A DNA stretch of 64,000 bases, taken from Podaxis mareebaensis. Lineage: Eukaryota > Basidiomycota > Agaricomycetes > Agaricales > Agaricaceae. Below, in pieces: positions 46,391 through 60,146 of this stretch (positions are counted from its first letter, which is position 1; each line of letters opens with the position of its first letter). The notes below the pieces were generated by a model. That model saw only the letters and a program-made list of their open reading frames with translations. It did no database searches and was not told the origin of the DNA. The DNA lies in contig JAEUWP010000364.1 in NCBI GenBank assembly GCA_018524725.1, positions 1 to 64,000 of the forward strand, given 5' to 3'. The position numbers and the translations under genes were made by a program.

Positions 46391-49300
46391 ATTTGCAGGC
46401 AGTGAGAGGGGGAGGGTAAGCCTTGTTGCTGAACGTGGCTAAGGTCCGGGCAGAAATGGTGTAGGACGCGATGAGTGAATAGAATTTAGATAAAGCTGAT
46501 CTCAATTTTTGAGGTCACGTGGCGACGCGTCCAGCGCGTGACTGCCCATCGATCTTGGCTGTCTCACCTTGGTTGGGCCTCACCATTCTCTCATTGTCAA
46601 CCTTCAGTTTCATCTGTTGCTCTCAAGCCACAAACATCTGCACCAGGGCTGTCCTTCCTCTGTATATCAAGGTTCCATTGACGTCTTTCAGAAACTATGA
46701 TGACATTGCTCAGGAGTCTCTTGTCTGTTCCGCTTTCAGCGGCGGATTTTCTGCTCAATGACGTAGGGTGTCAACCCAGTTAACCCTATGACCTCAGCGT
46801 TAGATTCAATACTCTCATCTCATCATACATCAACCTATGTGCTACCTCTTACACCGAATGGCACGATCTACAGGGTAGTCCCACACAAATCAGACATCAA
46901 ATAATATTGTTCCTGAGCTGCTCCGGAGCACTCTTACATCTGGTTGCTAGGATGTGTCTACAGCATTCGTCTAGTAATCTTCACCTCGAACTCTTCGGAC
47001 GTCGGTCCTTCATCTCTAGTGCTCAGAACATGTCATTATCGCGGTACGATATTTTGGGCAGGGTCCCATATCCCCTTGACTTCCCTTGGGGAAAAGGTGA
47101 TGTCGATTTTAACCAGACTGCATTGCAGAAGCCATCAGATGACCTGAAGATATTTCAAGTCGCAGGAACTACGTCCCTCCCCTGTGGTAGTCCTCTTTAG
47201 CGAAATCAAGGGAAATATAGTTTTCGAGGCTCAACGCGATACGTTGTACCCCCCACGATCTATTAATTCTCACCGTCTCTGCTAGATCCGACACTCATCT
47301 TCTTTTCGTCGAGTTGACAATGTGATTACAGATAACCGAAGTGTCTTTGACGCTGCAAGTATCAGATACGTTCTAACGATCACCTCCGCTCTTGGCGGTC
47401 GTCTGACATTATTTTCGCGAATATCGTCGCCGTCCAAAAGCGTCAACTTCGTGGATCAAATTCCGTAAATCCTTGGTTCGGCTATCTGGGTAGCATCTGG
47501 CGTGTTGTGATCTACCATCCGGACAAATACCCGGCGCTATACCTACCTCGTTTTGGAGAAGACCTCATCGCATTGATGATCTAGTGTGTCTAATTCAAAG
47601 GTGGACGATTATGGCCACGAAGAGACCAAATTCGTATGCTATCTGTCATGGTTCCCTCCATGACTATTTGTGGCGGCTGCCAGTAGAAGCTGCTGAGTTA
47701 TCCAACTTCTTTCTGCAAGCCTAACCTGGGCGGTTCAATAATGGTTTTCATTTGCTTCCTTGTACGCGATGGGGTGTTCTGTCGAGCCTGTTCCTCGTTT
47801 TCAGGTCATATGGACCAACTTCGCACTGCCGGTCATATTGATATAATATCGTTCCGTGAACCCGTTCGTAGTTAACCGACAATTCTCATCATTCTCAGCG
47901 TAGGTGGAGTGGTATGCTTCCTGGAATTCCTTTAGAACCGCAAGAATCTCATCTCGTGTTGCGGGGAATTGCAAAATCTTGCGCGCCGGTCGAGGTTTTG
48001 ATGGCCTGCATTGATAGGTACTATTAATGCGTGCCTTATATCATCTCACACGCTTCCCAATATTACAGATGTTACTACTGAACCGGTGATTACCAGATGC
48101 TGGATTGTCGAGAGTTCCGACTAAATAGCCGAACCCAGGGTAGCCTGTTTTAGGCCTTCCATGCCTGTTTGTTCTGGTTTGTGTCAGCGGGGCAATCACA
48201 TCGCGTCGCTGCCTCGTAGTATCGCTTTCTATCCTTGGTACTGTTGGCAAGTGCACTATGATCTGGTTTCGTGGCAGAGACAAGTCTGATAGAACCTCGT
48301 TAGCCGATTGCTAGAACGCACTCAAAGCTTTATCTATATCTTCGCGGCTGTCGCGTATCGTTGGGGCGGACACGTTTTCGTCGGCATGCTGGTATTCTAA
48401 AACACGGAAGCAAGTAGTTCTTAAGAATGCTGGCGTCAATGAAATTGATCGCGTGTTTATCGTAGTAGTTTTTTCGATGTTCGGCGGAATAGTTGATTTC
48501 AAGCTTTCTCTGGCACTAGAAACGGGTAAAGATCGTTAATGGAGTATTGACAACGTCGATACTAGCTCCATTGGCTATGTTGTAGTGGCTGAAACGATGA
48601 CAGAGAATTGAGTTGTTGACTTTGTCAGGAGTCGTTGTATGTGCATGTCGATCAGTGTGGGAAACGTGGCTGTGGGCGCCTATTGTCATCGACTTGAGTT
48701 TCATAGCTCGGATGGGCTACGTACGAGTTGCTACCCAGTTTTATGGATGGTCCTTGAAGCACGGGCATCGGCCGTCAACGTACGTGAAGCGGTCTCTGAT
48801 ACAGAACCAACACGAACACTTACGGTTCCGTTGGCCGCGCAAGAAACACGCTTAGCTCGCCGTACGTGACATCGCTTGCTCTTAATTCTTCGCGTAGCAA
48901 TTATAGTGAAGCATGTGAAGCAACCAACATTCTGTAGCTCCAATGTACTATCTCAATACTGCTCTCATAGCTGTGAGACATGTCGAGTGTGGGAGAGGAC
49001 CCCGAAGAGCTATAGTACGAAGTCCCTGCGGCCCCCAGGTTCCATTGCGTCATGGGCTGAGCAGCAAACATATTACGAACGTGTTACATGAGTGTTGTTG
49101 ACAGCTTCTATCACCAATTCGAGAACAAGTCAGCAGATGAACACTTGACCATGGAGTACTAAATCCGTCTTCAGACGCTCTCAAAGTCAGGGAGGGGACT
49201 TCATGCCTTCCCTGAAGCCCTGACGAGTGGAGAAGATGGTGATGTTTTGACTCAGCACCTCCTGGGAGCCTTAATAGCGCACATCAAGTCACAGTCTCCA

Positions 49301-50585
49301 ATAATGGACAACCATAACGCGGGGAAGTCAAAATAGTTGGCGTAGACTGGAAAGGAAGACGGACTCTATACTAAATAGCGACCTGATCGCCCAAATATTT
49401 CTCCTTCAGGGGCTTCCTCGACTAACCGCGGCTATCAGGGTATCGGCGGTGTTCCAAATGCTTCGATGTGACGAGACGAGAGACATTCCTATTATGGAGA
49501 CACGCACGGGAACAGCCAAAGCAGGTGACGCGCACCCGTCCAGGCGTTTTATCCCTGGGGAAGGCTTCCCCCCGACGCTCAAATGGGCGGTTTGGACCTG
49601 ACTGCGGTGTTGGTGAACTTGGAGCGGCGGTGTCGATGAAAGTGTTACAAGTTTTTAGCTCAAGAAGCTCTCCTTGGCAATGTGCGAGAATTGGTACAGC
49701 CATCAGCTTTCCTCCGAAATGCACGAAGCGAAGATGAACGTGTTGTTATGTTTGGATAATAATCGTACGAAAGCGCCGCGCAGCAAGGCGAGTTTGGCGG
49801 CGTCGAATTGGTGAAATGCAGTCGACTATCAGGCCGACAGGCGAAAAGCGAACAAATGGCATTGCACGCTTGTCACGATGCATCGATTATGTTTCGCCAT
49901 CATTGTCGCTATAGTAAGCGGACCCAAAACCAGGCTCACGCCCGTTGAGGCAACACCTATATTTAGATCCGAGGACCAAAGGCTTTCCGCATTAGGAAAT
50001 CAGGGGAAAACCGGAGGCATGCACAAAGGTGATTGCTACTAATCTCCTTGGCTCAGACGGCCATTGCCACGTTCAACCGAGTTAACCCGAGCGTTTCTGC
50101 AGCATCTGGCACTACAGCACTGGGTACAAATCACAAGAATACTTGGGCTGCACGGAAGGAACCTCGTGTGATCAGAATTGCCAGGCAGAGTCCGTGGACA
50201 GTGCTGTCCGACTGGCTGAATTCAGGACATGAATCAACCGTAATCAACCACATGCGACGAGCCCAGGCATCCAAAAATGACGAATCTCCTTTAGGAACGG
50301 GTTAGGAATATGACACGGCAGTACCCATCGGACATCGCTGGCACATAAGCCATGGGTAGCGACCAGATCTCGCCACTAATCTCATCTTGAATCGTTATGT
50401 ACTCAATTGATCCCGATCTCTGTGTGAGAAAGCCAGGGCCCACTACCAATCCCGGAATACTGGTATGAAGCCTACAGAATAAAAGTCCTGCCTATCATCC
50501 GCCTCGATTACTTATAGCCTCGCACGATTCCAGGATTCGACACTTACCCATCCGCCCCTCCCACATACCCTACATACACACAGCC
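46391..50585. other. Gene-poor stretch of 4.2 kb
   Basis: Only short frames without recognisable homology (for example 46519-46761 and 49468-49737). The proximal 150 bp are the GUA1 promoter. No transposon ends or long repeats were found by eye. Confidence 0.55.
46516..46521. promoter_or_regulatory. CACGTG E-box upstream of GUA1
   Basis: Perfect palindromic CACGTG about 125 bp upstream of the GUA1 ATG, within the sequence GGTCACGTGGCG. Candidate bHLH factor site; no further evidence. Confidence 0.3.
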
Positions 50586-52087
50586 ATGCTTTGCAGAGAA
50601 CGTCGATCGTGGACTGCCAAAGAAGATCAACTTCTCCGTGAAGCTGTAGCCAAAGGTCTGTATCCTCCTCGCCGCTTCACCTCCTCCACTGACCCTCACC
50701 TGCCTATACAGAGGACCCGGACAACCCAAACCCTTCCAAGTGGCATGCCATAGCCAAACATGTTCCTAACAGGACCAACAAGGACTGCCGCAAGAGGTGG
50801 TTCGCTAAGATGGCTTCCGATGTTGTCAAGGGTGGCTGGGCCCCAGAGGAAGATGAACGATTGGTCAAAGGGATCGAACGCTACGGGACAAGGTATGTAT
50901 AGTCGAACGTGGTATGAGCTTGGTGTTGAACCTCTCCTCCCCAGATGGTCCCTCGTTGCTTCTGTTGTGCAGACGCGGAACAGTGACCGTATGTACACCT
51001 CCTGCAATCTATGTTTCTCCCTTGCTGATTTCTCTCATCTCAGAGTGTGCCAAGAGGTGGACGGATACCCTCAATCCCGCCATCGACAGAACAACGTGGA
51101 CGCCTGAAGCTGTGAGACTCACGGGTCCTCATTATGTGACGCACTCGCTAATTATCGGAAAATAGGACGAGTTGCTCCTTCAGGCAGTTAACGAACACGG
51201 GAAAGTTTGGACGAAGATTGTCAAAACTTATTTCCCTGGACGAACGGGACTGTCTGCCAAGAACAGGTACGCATGTGCTTGTACACCATCATGGACAATA
51301 TCCTTATATGGTTGCCCTCCAGATACAATAGTATCACGAGGTTCAATGCCGATCCCTCGCGTGCAAGACCGAGGAGAAAATCGCCTGAGAACGCTCGCTA
51401 TTCTTCCGAAAGAAAAACAGAAAGCGTTTCTTCCTCGTCTAGCGCCTCCCCCGCAACGCCTTCTGCTCCATTGCCTCGGCTGATCCAACCCCCTTTCTCC
51501 TCGGAGGGATCACTTTCCTACGATTATGATTCAATATCATGGTCGTCTTCATCACCAGGAGGTTCGGATGACGGCTCCATCTTCAATTCGCCAGTCAACA
51601 TGACTGGCCTGGACATCCTAGGCGATGGCCGTGCCTCCCTCACTGCTACCCCTTCTACCGATGCATCGTATCAAGGGATTGACATTTCGGGCAACCAGAC
51701 CCTTTCCGGTCTCACGGAATCGCCCCAACTGGTCTATTCCGACGCATCTACGCTACCAGCGGACTCCATGTATAGCAAGACCTACGTGAATGGGCAGACC
51801 ACGGAGTCTTCCCTCACGTACCCTGGGGGCAGCCAGGACCTGTATCAGAACTACACCCAATTCCCTTCAGTTTACTCCAACGACTTGGCAGCGCAATTTT
51901 CCGTCTTCGAGACTCTTCCCAATAACGTCGATCCGTTGATCGGACTGGGTTGGGATGCTGCGACATCGCCATTAGACGCAAAAGCGTACAATGGCTTCAA
52001 GCTACCTTCACAGAATGAGTTTGCAGTGAGTACTGTTTAACTTATGACGCTATCGCCCACTGACGTCAATCTCAGTATATTTTTTAG
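50586..52087 (+). CDS. Three-repeat Myb (SANT) DNA-binding protein
   Basis: Exons 50586-50655, 50712-50892, 50945-50988, 51044-51111, 51166-51266, 51323-52025, 52076-52087; 392 aa. Three Myb repeats occupy about the first 155 residues, each with spaced Trp or aromatic residues: RRSWTAKEDQLLREAV...KWHAIAKHV, KGGWAPEEDERLVKGIERYG...WSLVASVV, RTTWTPEADELLLQAV...WTKIVKTYFPGR. The rest is Ser/Thr/Pro/Asn/Gln-rich and probably a disordered regulatory region. This layout is that of c-Myb/Bas1-like nuclear transcription factors. The last intron (GTGAGT to CTCAG, with a CTGAC branch-like site) changes only the final residues; reading through it instead ends at 52040 (393 aa). Target genes are unknown. 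Confidence 0.88.
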
Positions 52088-54200
52088 ATGTTACGACTTT
52101 CGCACTGTTTTGTAGATTAGATATATGTAGCTTCGTAGGTTCTTCGTATCTTCGACTTCGCTCGACCAATGGCATGGACGTATCTTTATGTATTAGAATT
52201 TTTCTCTACTTTATCCACAAGTTATGTACACTAGCATTCGAAATATCACTGTACTGTCACACGTCTGATTGATTCTTGTTGCCTCATGCTACTGATCGAA
52301 ACGAACCCTTCATGATGGGCTGCCTGATGGGAACTCATGCACAACGTCCATGGAGAATACAGACATCACCGACTATTGCAGGGTTCCTCCGCACAGTGTC
52401 CTCATTCCTATGACCCTGTCGGATGATATCATGGCGAATGTTTCCAACACCGATCATAATTATATCCTGGTTGTCATAAGCTTCGCATTCCATGGACAAC
52501 GAATTGTTAAACAAACAATGGACCTATGACGTTGTAAAAGCGCCTGTAAAGCGGGAACCTGTTGATGCATGTCACGATGCACTTTTGCTGAGATCTATAG
52601 GTCAATCCAGTCACCAACTGCATTGAAACACCCAACGACTGATGTCATCGTCTGAACTCAAGATCGATATGGCCTTGGCTTCAAGGCGGCCAAACGTATG
52701 CCACATGAGGTTCTGGACAATGCTTCGGCGCATGTCCTAGGTCGGTCGATGACGACAGAGGTTATGACATAAACGTAAGTTATATTTGTTGTCTTTCCGG
52801 AAATCACCATAGGGTAGGCCCAAATCAAGGTTGTACGGGTGCACAAGTTGGAAAAATCAGCCAGTTATGAAGTAATCCCAATCCTCAGAACCTTCTAGTA
52901 CAAAGAATGTCCCCACTGTGATAGGACGTTCCCGCGGCAACAGTATTATTAGTGCGCTGCATTCGAGAAGGAATATCATGTCATCGTGAGCTTTTATTGT
53001 CCATATCTCCGTGGTTGCCGGTTTCAAGACCGAAACGCTCAGGCATGTACTAGGGACAGTAATCCTCGGTGCATCACTTCGTCGCACATATAACAAGGGT
53101 TGTTAGTATGGAGTTGGCTTAGTGGGGAAACACAAGTCGTCATTGCCCATACTCATTTCATTGATGTCGAGGAAACAGGACCACCGGTGACCCAAGATTG
53201 ATGCTGCGAGAGAAGTTATTACTGATTTTAACGCCACAATGCCTACAAATTTCCATATGACGCTTAGCTCTCAATGTGATTCCAGACCAAGGGCGTGATC
53301 ATCGCCTCATAGTGAGTAGTCCAATTCGTGAGTGTCATCCTCAGGTAATGCGTTTCCACAGCCTTGAACCAATCTGTCGCTGTTAGCTTCAAACAATGGA
53401 TCCTAACCTTTGGCCAAGTCCTGCATGGGATCACTACGAGTAAAGCCGTCTGTCGTCACAAGAACAGCTCTATCATTCTTGACATGATTGATGCAACAAC
53501 CATCAGCACCACTGTAGACATCCCTTCCAGGACCATCTTAACTGTCCGGGAACATCGCCTTTGCACTAAATTGGAAAATAACTCGGGCATCTCCCATGCA
53601 CACATTGAATACCTGATTCTTTCAATTTATTCAAGACGTCAAAGCGGTGTACGCACGGGAATAGTATATATTCGCGGACGTCTCAAGTCTGATTAGCGAG
53701 CTTTTCTGTGGAACCATTCGGTTGAAACAGCTGAAGCTTCATGGAGACGAAGTGAGTGTTCCATCTGAATCGCAACGTGTTTTCCGATTGTAACAAATTT
53801 CTAGTCCTCGAAGTATCGTACCCGACCTGGTAATCCAGATTAGCAACCAGGATGGAGTTAGCCGTATAACCGCGCTGTCGAGTGCGACCACGGCCGCGGA
53901 AGAAGCTCTTGATTTTGAATCTGCTCTGAATTTGGTACAGGTTCAGGGTTTGTCTGCGTAAGCTGACATCCCCAAAGAATAAGACAGACTCTAGAGCGAG
54001 CATTGATGTTGGGTGCGGAGGCAGAAGGAGAAATGGAAGGAGAAATTTCGGCATCTTCCCCGAAGACCGGGCCGTCGGCGTCCAATCATCTGACCGCGAA
54101 TTCATCGTCGTCATTGGCAAGTCGGGATGCAGCCCCTAAGGCCCAGATAACCTTCGCCATCCACAATTTTTCTGCTTTTTACGACCACCCTCACCCGAAA
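52088..54200. other. Intergenic, no gene supported
   Basis: A 110-codon plus frame (53364-53696) has no recognised homology. The open frame just before the epimerase ATG (from 54003) is taken as its 5' UTR. Confidence 0.55.
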
Positions 54201-55957
54201 ATGGCTGACAATGTACCCGTTCGCTTGGAACTGCCAGGAGACACGCCTTTTCTCACCATCGAGGTGCGACTTGATTCCCGTGATCGCTTTGCCGATTGCT
54301 GGTGGACTGTTTATGATTAATATCTAATAGGTTCTTCCTCGTGGCCTGACGATTCATAGGCTGATCGTTCACGCAAATGGACGCGTAAGGCATATAGATT
54401 ATGATCATTGGGTCTAATTACTCACAGACTGTCTAGGCGAACGACATCGTCATCGGCCCTGAGAAACCAGAAGATCATGTTACGAAGAAGTACACTAACA
54501 CGATCATAGGACGATACACCAACCGAATCCCAGTTGGAAAGCATATTCTTGAGAGGAAAGGGCTCAAAAGTGAATTCGAAGCTAAATCCAACGGTATGTC
54601 ACTAGGATCTTATCTGATGGCATATCATAATTCTGGTGCAACAGAGAATCCTAAAGTTTCTTTGCACGGAGGCCCAACAGGATACGATGCCGTTATGTGG
54701 ACAGTTTTGTCGAAAGATGAAGCGCCGCAACTGTTCTCTAAGCCTGAAGTGGGGCGGATTCGTTCTCTTCCTGAGAAATCTTATGCCCTATTCCGCTTCA
54801 TTTCTCCCGATGGTGACCAAGGATATCCTGGAGAGTTGTTGACAGAAGTGTTGATGGCGCTCATTTCTTCGGCGCCCGGCGACCGCGCGGCCGGAAAACT
54901 TGGCCATGTTGTAATCGTATACAGGTCAAAGCTGGATAGTCAAGAGAAAACCGTCACACCTGTAAATTTGACCCAGGTGACGTTACTCCTTTCGACCTCT
55001 GTAAAGAATCAACGCCTGACAGGTGGGTCACAATAGCACTGGGGCTTCAACTTAAACGCGAGCTTAGCCAACGGCCAGCAGCCCGAGGCTGCGACTGTCA
55101 AGGACCATGTGCTAACAATCAACGTGCGTATTGGGATGTATTGGGTGTAGTAAAAGTCTAATATGGCATTCCAAGGCGGACAAAATTGCGAAGTTAGGCG
55201 AATTTGCCCTTCCTACAGCCGACTATACACCTCTTTCGTCCATTCCTGCCTACGATTTCTATCAACAAAAGTCTAAGTCCATCGGAGAAGACTTTCCTCC
55301 CACAGGATATGGTGGGTTCTTCCAAGTAGCGATCGTATGGAATGCTGACTTCCTGCAAGACGACTACTATCGCTTTGTCGACTCCGTCGTCTATCCTCTG
55401 CCCACGCGTATCCCCCTCTCTGACCTAGAGTCTTTCAACCCCCTGGATAGTATCTTATCCGAGGGAAATATCAACGCGCCTCCTTCCGTTCGGCTATTAT
55501 CCAAGAAGTCGGGCATAGCTCTGGAATTCATCTCCAACCGTGTGTGGCGACTCGATTCATGATTAATGTCAGCCTAAATGATCCGATATCAGAGCGCGGT
55601 GTTATGTTTTACTCCAACAATTTGACAACTCCTGCGAAGGGTGCTAGGAAGCTCGTTCATGGGGGCTCAGGAATAAGCGGCCACGGGGATTCCTACGGTC
55701 CTGGGAGTATGTCTTGTCAAAAATTTCTGTGCAGTGTTGCCATCGACTGATGTATCTAACAGCGGCGGCGTTCCTTGAATTCCACGACGTGAGTAATCCT
55801 GGATTATGACCCTTGTCTTATCTGACTCAGCCTTCTCGATTAGCCTTTGGCCGCATTCTTGCAGCCAGAGAACAGGGACGCGGAGGACACACTTCTCACC
55901 TCCGATGAACTCTACAATAACTTCGTTCGCTTGGAAATTAGCCTCATGAAGGACTGA
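54201..55957 (+). CDS. Aldose 1-epimerase (galactose mutarotase) family
   Basis: Interconverts alpha and beta anomers of aldoses; cytosolic or secreted depending on member (no clear signal peptide here). Ten exons: 54201-54263, 54331-54384, 54437-54593, 54645-54976, 55037-55123, 55176-55311, 55360-55539, 55593-55706, 55763-55788, 55844-55957; 420 aa. Landmarks: VLPRGLTIHRLIVHANGR, IGRYTNRIPVGKH, KVSLHGGPTGYD, VNLTQHWGFNLNA (candidate catalytic His), SGIALEFISNQRGVMFYSNN, GSGISGHGDSYGPG, and AAFLEFHDPLAAFLHP-like end with the candidate catalytic Glu (here FLQP). Length exceeds the bacterial GalM (about 340) because of insertions around residues 100-200. Exon 9 is 26 nt. The upstream in-frame ATG at 54003 would add a low-complexity leader and was not chosen. 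Confidence 0.88.
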
Positions 55958-57444
55958 CGGAAGTGTGGTTTAATACCGAAAAACTAGCATATTAAGCCGC
56001 AGTTTTAGAACTTCCAAACGAAGTTAAGAATTCGGGCTATGTATGATTATCTATGTATTACAATTATTTCCTATGCAATACAATGAGAAGTTTGGTGACT
56101 ATAGATTGATTGCCGTTAGGCGGGACAACCGAGACTGTAGTCGTCTCACGCAATCGAAGGTTGCCTGCACGCTAGGTGCAAACTTCACCCGTCTTTCCAA
56201 AGCGAATAGTGCCTAGATAGTAAACTCACCTGGTGGTTATCGGGTAACACTTGTGATTGATTGACTCGTCAAATGTATGGCGTAGAACGCAGTGTATCGC
56301 ACGATTTGATTAATCCCGGAATGGACATGTCCGAACGTTTCTGACCTTGACGAGTTAGTAACAACAACCGAAAGATCAAAACGCAAAAGTATATCACCCC
56401 CATAGTCCCTGATCTTGCGAGCGGAAAACATTGACCTCTGTTTACCTATAAGCCATCATGGAACCAATGGTCGCTAATCGTGAAGATAGGAATGTTTCAG
56501 GACCGAATCCCCCGTATTCGTAGCACTCCCTGCGCGACTAGTAAACAAAAGTCTGGCGATATTTCCGTTTGGTGATACTCGATTGGGGCGCGACGGAAAG
56601 CGAGTTATGCCCATTTTTTGGGTACCTAAGCGAGTGGGGGTGACATCGGCGGAGGATAGTGATTAGCTGTGCACCTCCTTCTCGAACTGTAATGTCAAGA
56701 TCGTAGTGTGAACCATGTGAAGTTGAGATAAAGTAGCGAGTTCCGAGAGATGAAGGATATGGAGGTGTACGCTCTATTCGGGAAGCTACCTTTTGGAACT
56801 AGATACAAAGCTGCTGAGAATAACCAACAGGGCAGGCGGATTATGTTAACGCACAGGCAGTGGCATCGGTCCAAGCCGGGTCGTGGTTACTTCTGGACAG
56901 GCACATGGATTCCAATACCAGGCAACAAATGGCGTTGAAAAGCTTCAGTGGGTCACGAAGCGATAGCATATTGTCTGTATGGTGTTTCTCACAAACACGC
57001 AAAGTTCTTGGCAGGCCCCACGTCCCCTTTCGACGGATATTGGAGATCGGGTTTCCCACGGAAATGATATTATCCAGTATTTACATTGGATACTCTTGGC
57101 AAACACTGACAAGCGGTAGGCCGTCCACAGAGGGTATTCACCGTCGCGCAGCTCGTCGACGTCAAGGCTCCCGCAAGACCCCCGTCAAAAATCCGCTCTG
57201 TGAGTATTCCAACTATCAATAGGGGCCATTTCCTGTCGGTGTGCTGCTTTTTGCGGCGTCCGAACGAGCAGCTAGCGTTGGATTGGCCTCAAAACTTTGC
57301 GATGACGATGACTGACCCAACCTTTTGTCCTCTAGCCGGAACCCCGTGCGACCCGAATAATCGCAGTATGTCCAACCTACAGAAGTCCACGAAATTTTCG
57401 TTGAAATCGCGGTCTCCAGCTTCCGCTTGATACTCTTGTCCAAA
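55958..57444. other. Intergenic, no gene supported
   Basis: Short frames on both strands without homology; the distal part is the promoter of the ribosomal protein gene. Confidence 0.55.
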
Positions 57445-57983
57445 ATGATTATCTCGAAACAGAACAGGCGCATCATCTACGAGAATCTCTTCAAAGGTGG
57501 GACACTGAATGATCTAGTGTGCACCTAGTGCTGAAGACCGCGTGTATTAGAGGGTGTTCTCGTCGCGAAGAAGGACTTTAACGCACCGAAGCACGAGGAA
57601 CTCGATGTTCCTAACCTTGAGGTCATCAAGGCCATGCAGAGCCTGACTTCCAAGGGCCTGGTCAAGACCCAGTTCTCATGGCAGTGGTACTACTATGTCC
57701 TGACCCCCGAGGGTGTCGAATACCTCCGCGAATGGTGAGTGACCAAGTTAGCTGCTCATGGTTAAGTCTCAACATATCTTAAAGGCTCCACCTTCCCGCC
57801 GAGATCGTCCCTACGACTTACAAAAAGGCTGCTCGTCCACCTCGCCCTGCCACCACTCGCTCTGGAGAGGGTGCTTATCGCCCACCTCGCGGTGATAGGG
57901 AGGACTACCGTAAGAAGGAGGGTGCACCTGAGGGCTTCCGGGCACAGTATGCTGGTGTTGGTCGGGGTGCTCCTAGGGAGTGA
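57445..57983 (+). CDS. RPS10: 40S ribosomal protein eS10
   Basis: Component of the small ribosomal subunit beak. Three exons: 57445-57496, 57551-57734, 57785-57983; 144 aa, normal for fungi. N-terminal winged-helix: [60 protein letters not shown]-terminal tail is basic and Arg/Pro/Gly-rich ([31 protein letters not shown]). Ideal splice sites at both introns and many codons with C in the third position, as expected for a highly expressed gene. Confidence 0.97.
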
Positions 57984-58646
57984 ACATTGGGTATGGGCTC
58001 TTTCTCTTCCGTTAAGCATGTAGTATCCAGGCATATCCACAATCACCATGCCTTCCTATTTCTGCGATAAGCCTGCGATTCGATTGATTTTTCCATGCCA
58101 GAGCCCCTATCCGCTGTTTGATTGTGACAGGGTCTGGAATAATACCACGCCATCACCGACAAGTTTTGTGAAGTCCGTGAAGTTCGTCATGTTCGACAAG
58201 GGTATAATCGACGTCATCATCTCTCTAACATTCGTCGCAGCGTTCATAGCCTGAAATCACAGTGAGCGCCGTTTCCTGATCGAGATTGTCCTATTCCCAG
58301 AGACAATTGTCTGGCTACCTGAATCACCTGGGCGCGACACCTGCGTCATAAGTAGGACGGCGCTTCTAGAGCTGCGCCGTTGGAATCTAGCACATTCTCC
58401 ACTTGCTGATGGGTCCAGTCTTTTGGGCTATATGGACCCTCCCCCTTACGTTTGGGAGCGGGATCTTGGGTGACGTGCGAGACCCTTCAACCAACGTTTC
58501 AAACCTTTTTATTTATTCAACTGAAGTGAGCGTCACAATCAACTTCGAAGGGTCGACGAATGCCGGCGGACACAACAGCCCAGCCGCCGACACCTTCCTT
58601 CTTTCGAAACCATCTGCTATTCCAAACACGTCATTTTGTGCCTCTA
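57984..58646. other. Intergenic, no gene seen
   Basis: 3' flanks of two convergent genes; short frames only. Confidence 0.6.
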
Positions 58647-59757
58647 TCAGCCCCCTAAAAGCGTTTTGACAGGGCTTACGCCAAAAGTGTTCCAAAATTC
58701 TCTGGAATCTAAGGCCCGCCCTAAGAGTTCAGTGCTACGAGGAAGCGCACGCACCCCTTGTTCCGCCATAAGCTCTCGGACCCATCTTGGCTGAGGGCCA
58801 CATTTATCTTCACTTTCTTGAATCGATATCGCCGTCGAGGAGTGGCTGGTGTTAGATTCCGAGATGGATATAGGAGTATCACGAGGCGGTGCGCCCCATG
58901 CAGAAGCTAGATCCCACCAGTCGTAGATACGACCATCAGTAAGGATCCAGCGTTGGCCCTGCGCATGTGAAAGATTGCCGTGGACGGCGAGGATGGCGCG
59001 GGCAACGTCCATTCCATGGATCAAATGAATGCTTCCCTGAGACCAAGCACAAGAAAGTCAGGTCAGTATTGATAAGACGCTCGCAAGTAGATAACAAAGC
59101 AGATGTTACTTTATTTTGTAGGGCCTCTTTTGTTGGAGCAACCCTCCCAACCCAATTATGAGGCGAACGTTGGCCGCCCCACAGCCCTGCCAGATTGAGC
59201 ACAGTTGTAGGTGTGCTAGGAGATAGAGCGAGTAGTTCGTCTTCACATATGGCACGTGGAGTGGGGTTGTATGGTGAGTGCCGGTCGCACCAGGGTTCGT
59301 TTTGACTTCGTCCACCATCTACAACTGTTTTTGTTCGCTAAAGGCGCATAACAGGTCGTTATTCAATTCCGCGCATGGGACAGTGTTTGGCATTACATTA
59401 GACGAATCAGACGCTAATGATAATCGCTATGTAGACACTCACGTCCCAGATGGTGGTGGCCCCTAATTGGATAAAACCAATCTTGTCCAATTTGTTCTTC
59501 CGTGTAGATTTATAACTATCCACAAGTTTTTGTGATGCTCCACTTTTCTGGATAGGAAAGGTGACGAGGACTGTTTGGGCGTCTGGGAGTATCTCGTACG
59601 CCCTTCGATCATCCGAGTCGGGATCGAATATGAACGGGATTGTGGCGCCTCGTCCTGATCGTGAGGTCGCGGCAAATCGTATTCCGCGTTCTTCACATAG
59701 TGGTATTAAGAAGGTGGAAGTCCAGCCCGCACCTAAGATGAGAAGGTCGACCAACAT
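58647..59757 (-). CDS. SDR-type NAD(P)-binding epimerase-like protein
   Basis: Three exons: 59757-59443, 59337-59110, 59036-58647; 310 aa. N-terminal Rossmann fold: MLVDLLILGAGWTSTFL has the glycine-rich nucleotide loop (GAGWTS), FAATSRSGRG the end of beta-2, and LVTFPIQ, GFIQLGATTIWD further strands. Later marks are DRHSPYN, VLNLAGLWGGQRSP, NWVGRVAPTKEAL, IHLIHGMDVARAILAVH and GQRWILTDGRIYDWWDL, as in atypical extended SDRs of the YeeZ/WcaG kind. Substrate unknown. The first intron is about 105 nt and its acceptor was chosen because it alone gives phase 0 into the conserved frame; this boundary is the weakest. It sits beside, and in the same direction as, the chitin deacetylase gene. Confidence 0.8.
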
Positions 59758-60146
59758 TGGGTCTATCGGATCCTGAAGGGCAGGGGCACGACTGAAGTGG
59801 GAGGCAAAGGACTCGCAGGTGACCAACCGCCGGGACTCTTTACTTAGATGCCGAAGGGTCTTGGCGGTGCCGGTGTGAATTCTAGGGGTGCCTCCTATAG
59901 GTCAGCCGGTGATACACAAGCATGAAGTCATTATCTGATCGCATCTTAGGAACGAGTGTCCAGAAAGCTTTGCCGAGACTTTATAACTGGAAACTGTTAT
60001 CAAAATCATCCAGAGAAGCAGGTCCATATATGAACTACAAGGTAGTCAAGAGTCCTTCGAGAAAGAGGTTATTGTAGTCCAATATCGTAAGAAGTCCAAA
60101 CCAAATCGATCTTATCTAATCGTAACTAATCATAGTCTTCGCCGTT
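59758..60146. other. Intergenic, no gene seen
   Basis: Promoter of the SDR gene and 3' flank of the chitin deacetylase gene. Confidence 0.6.
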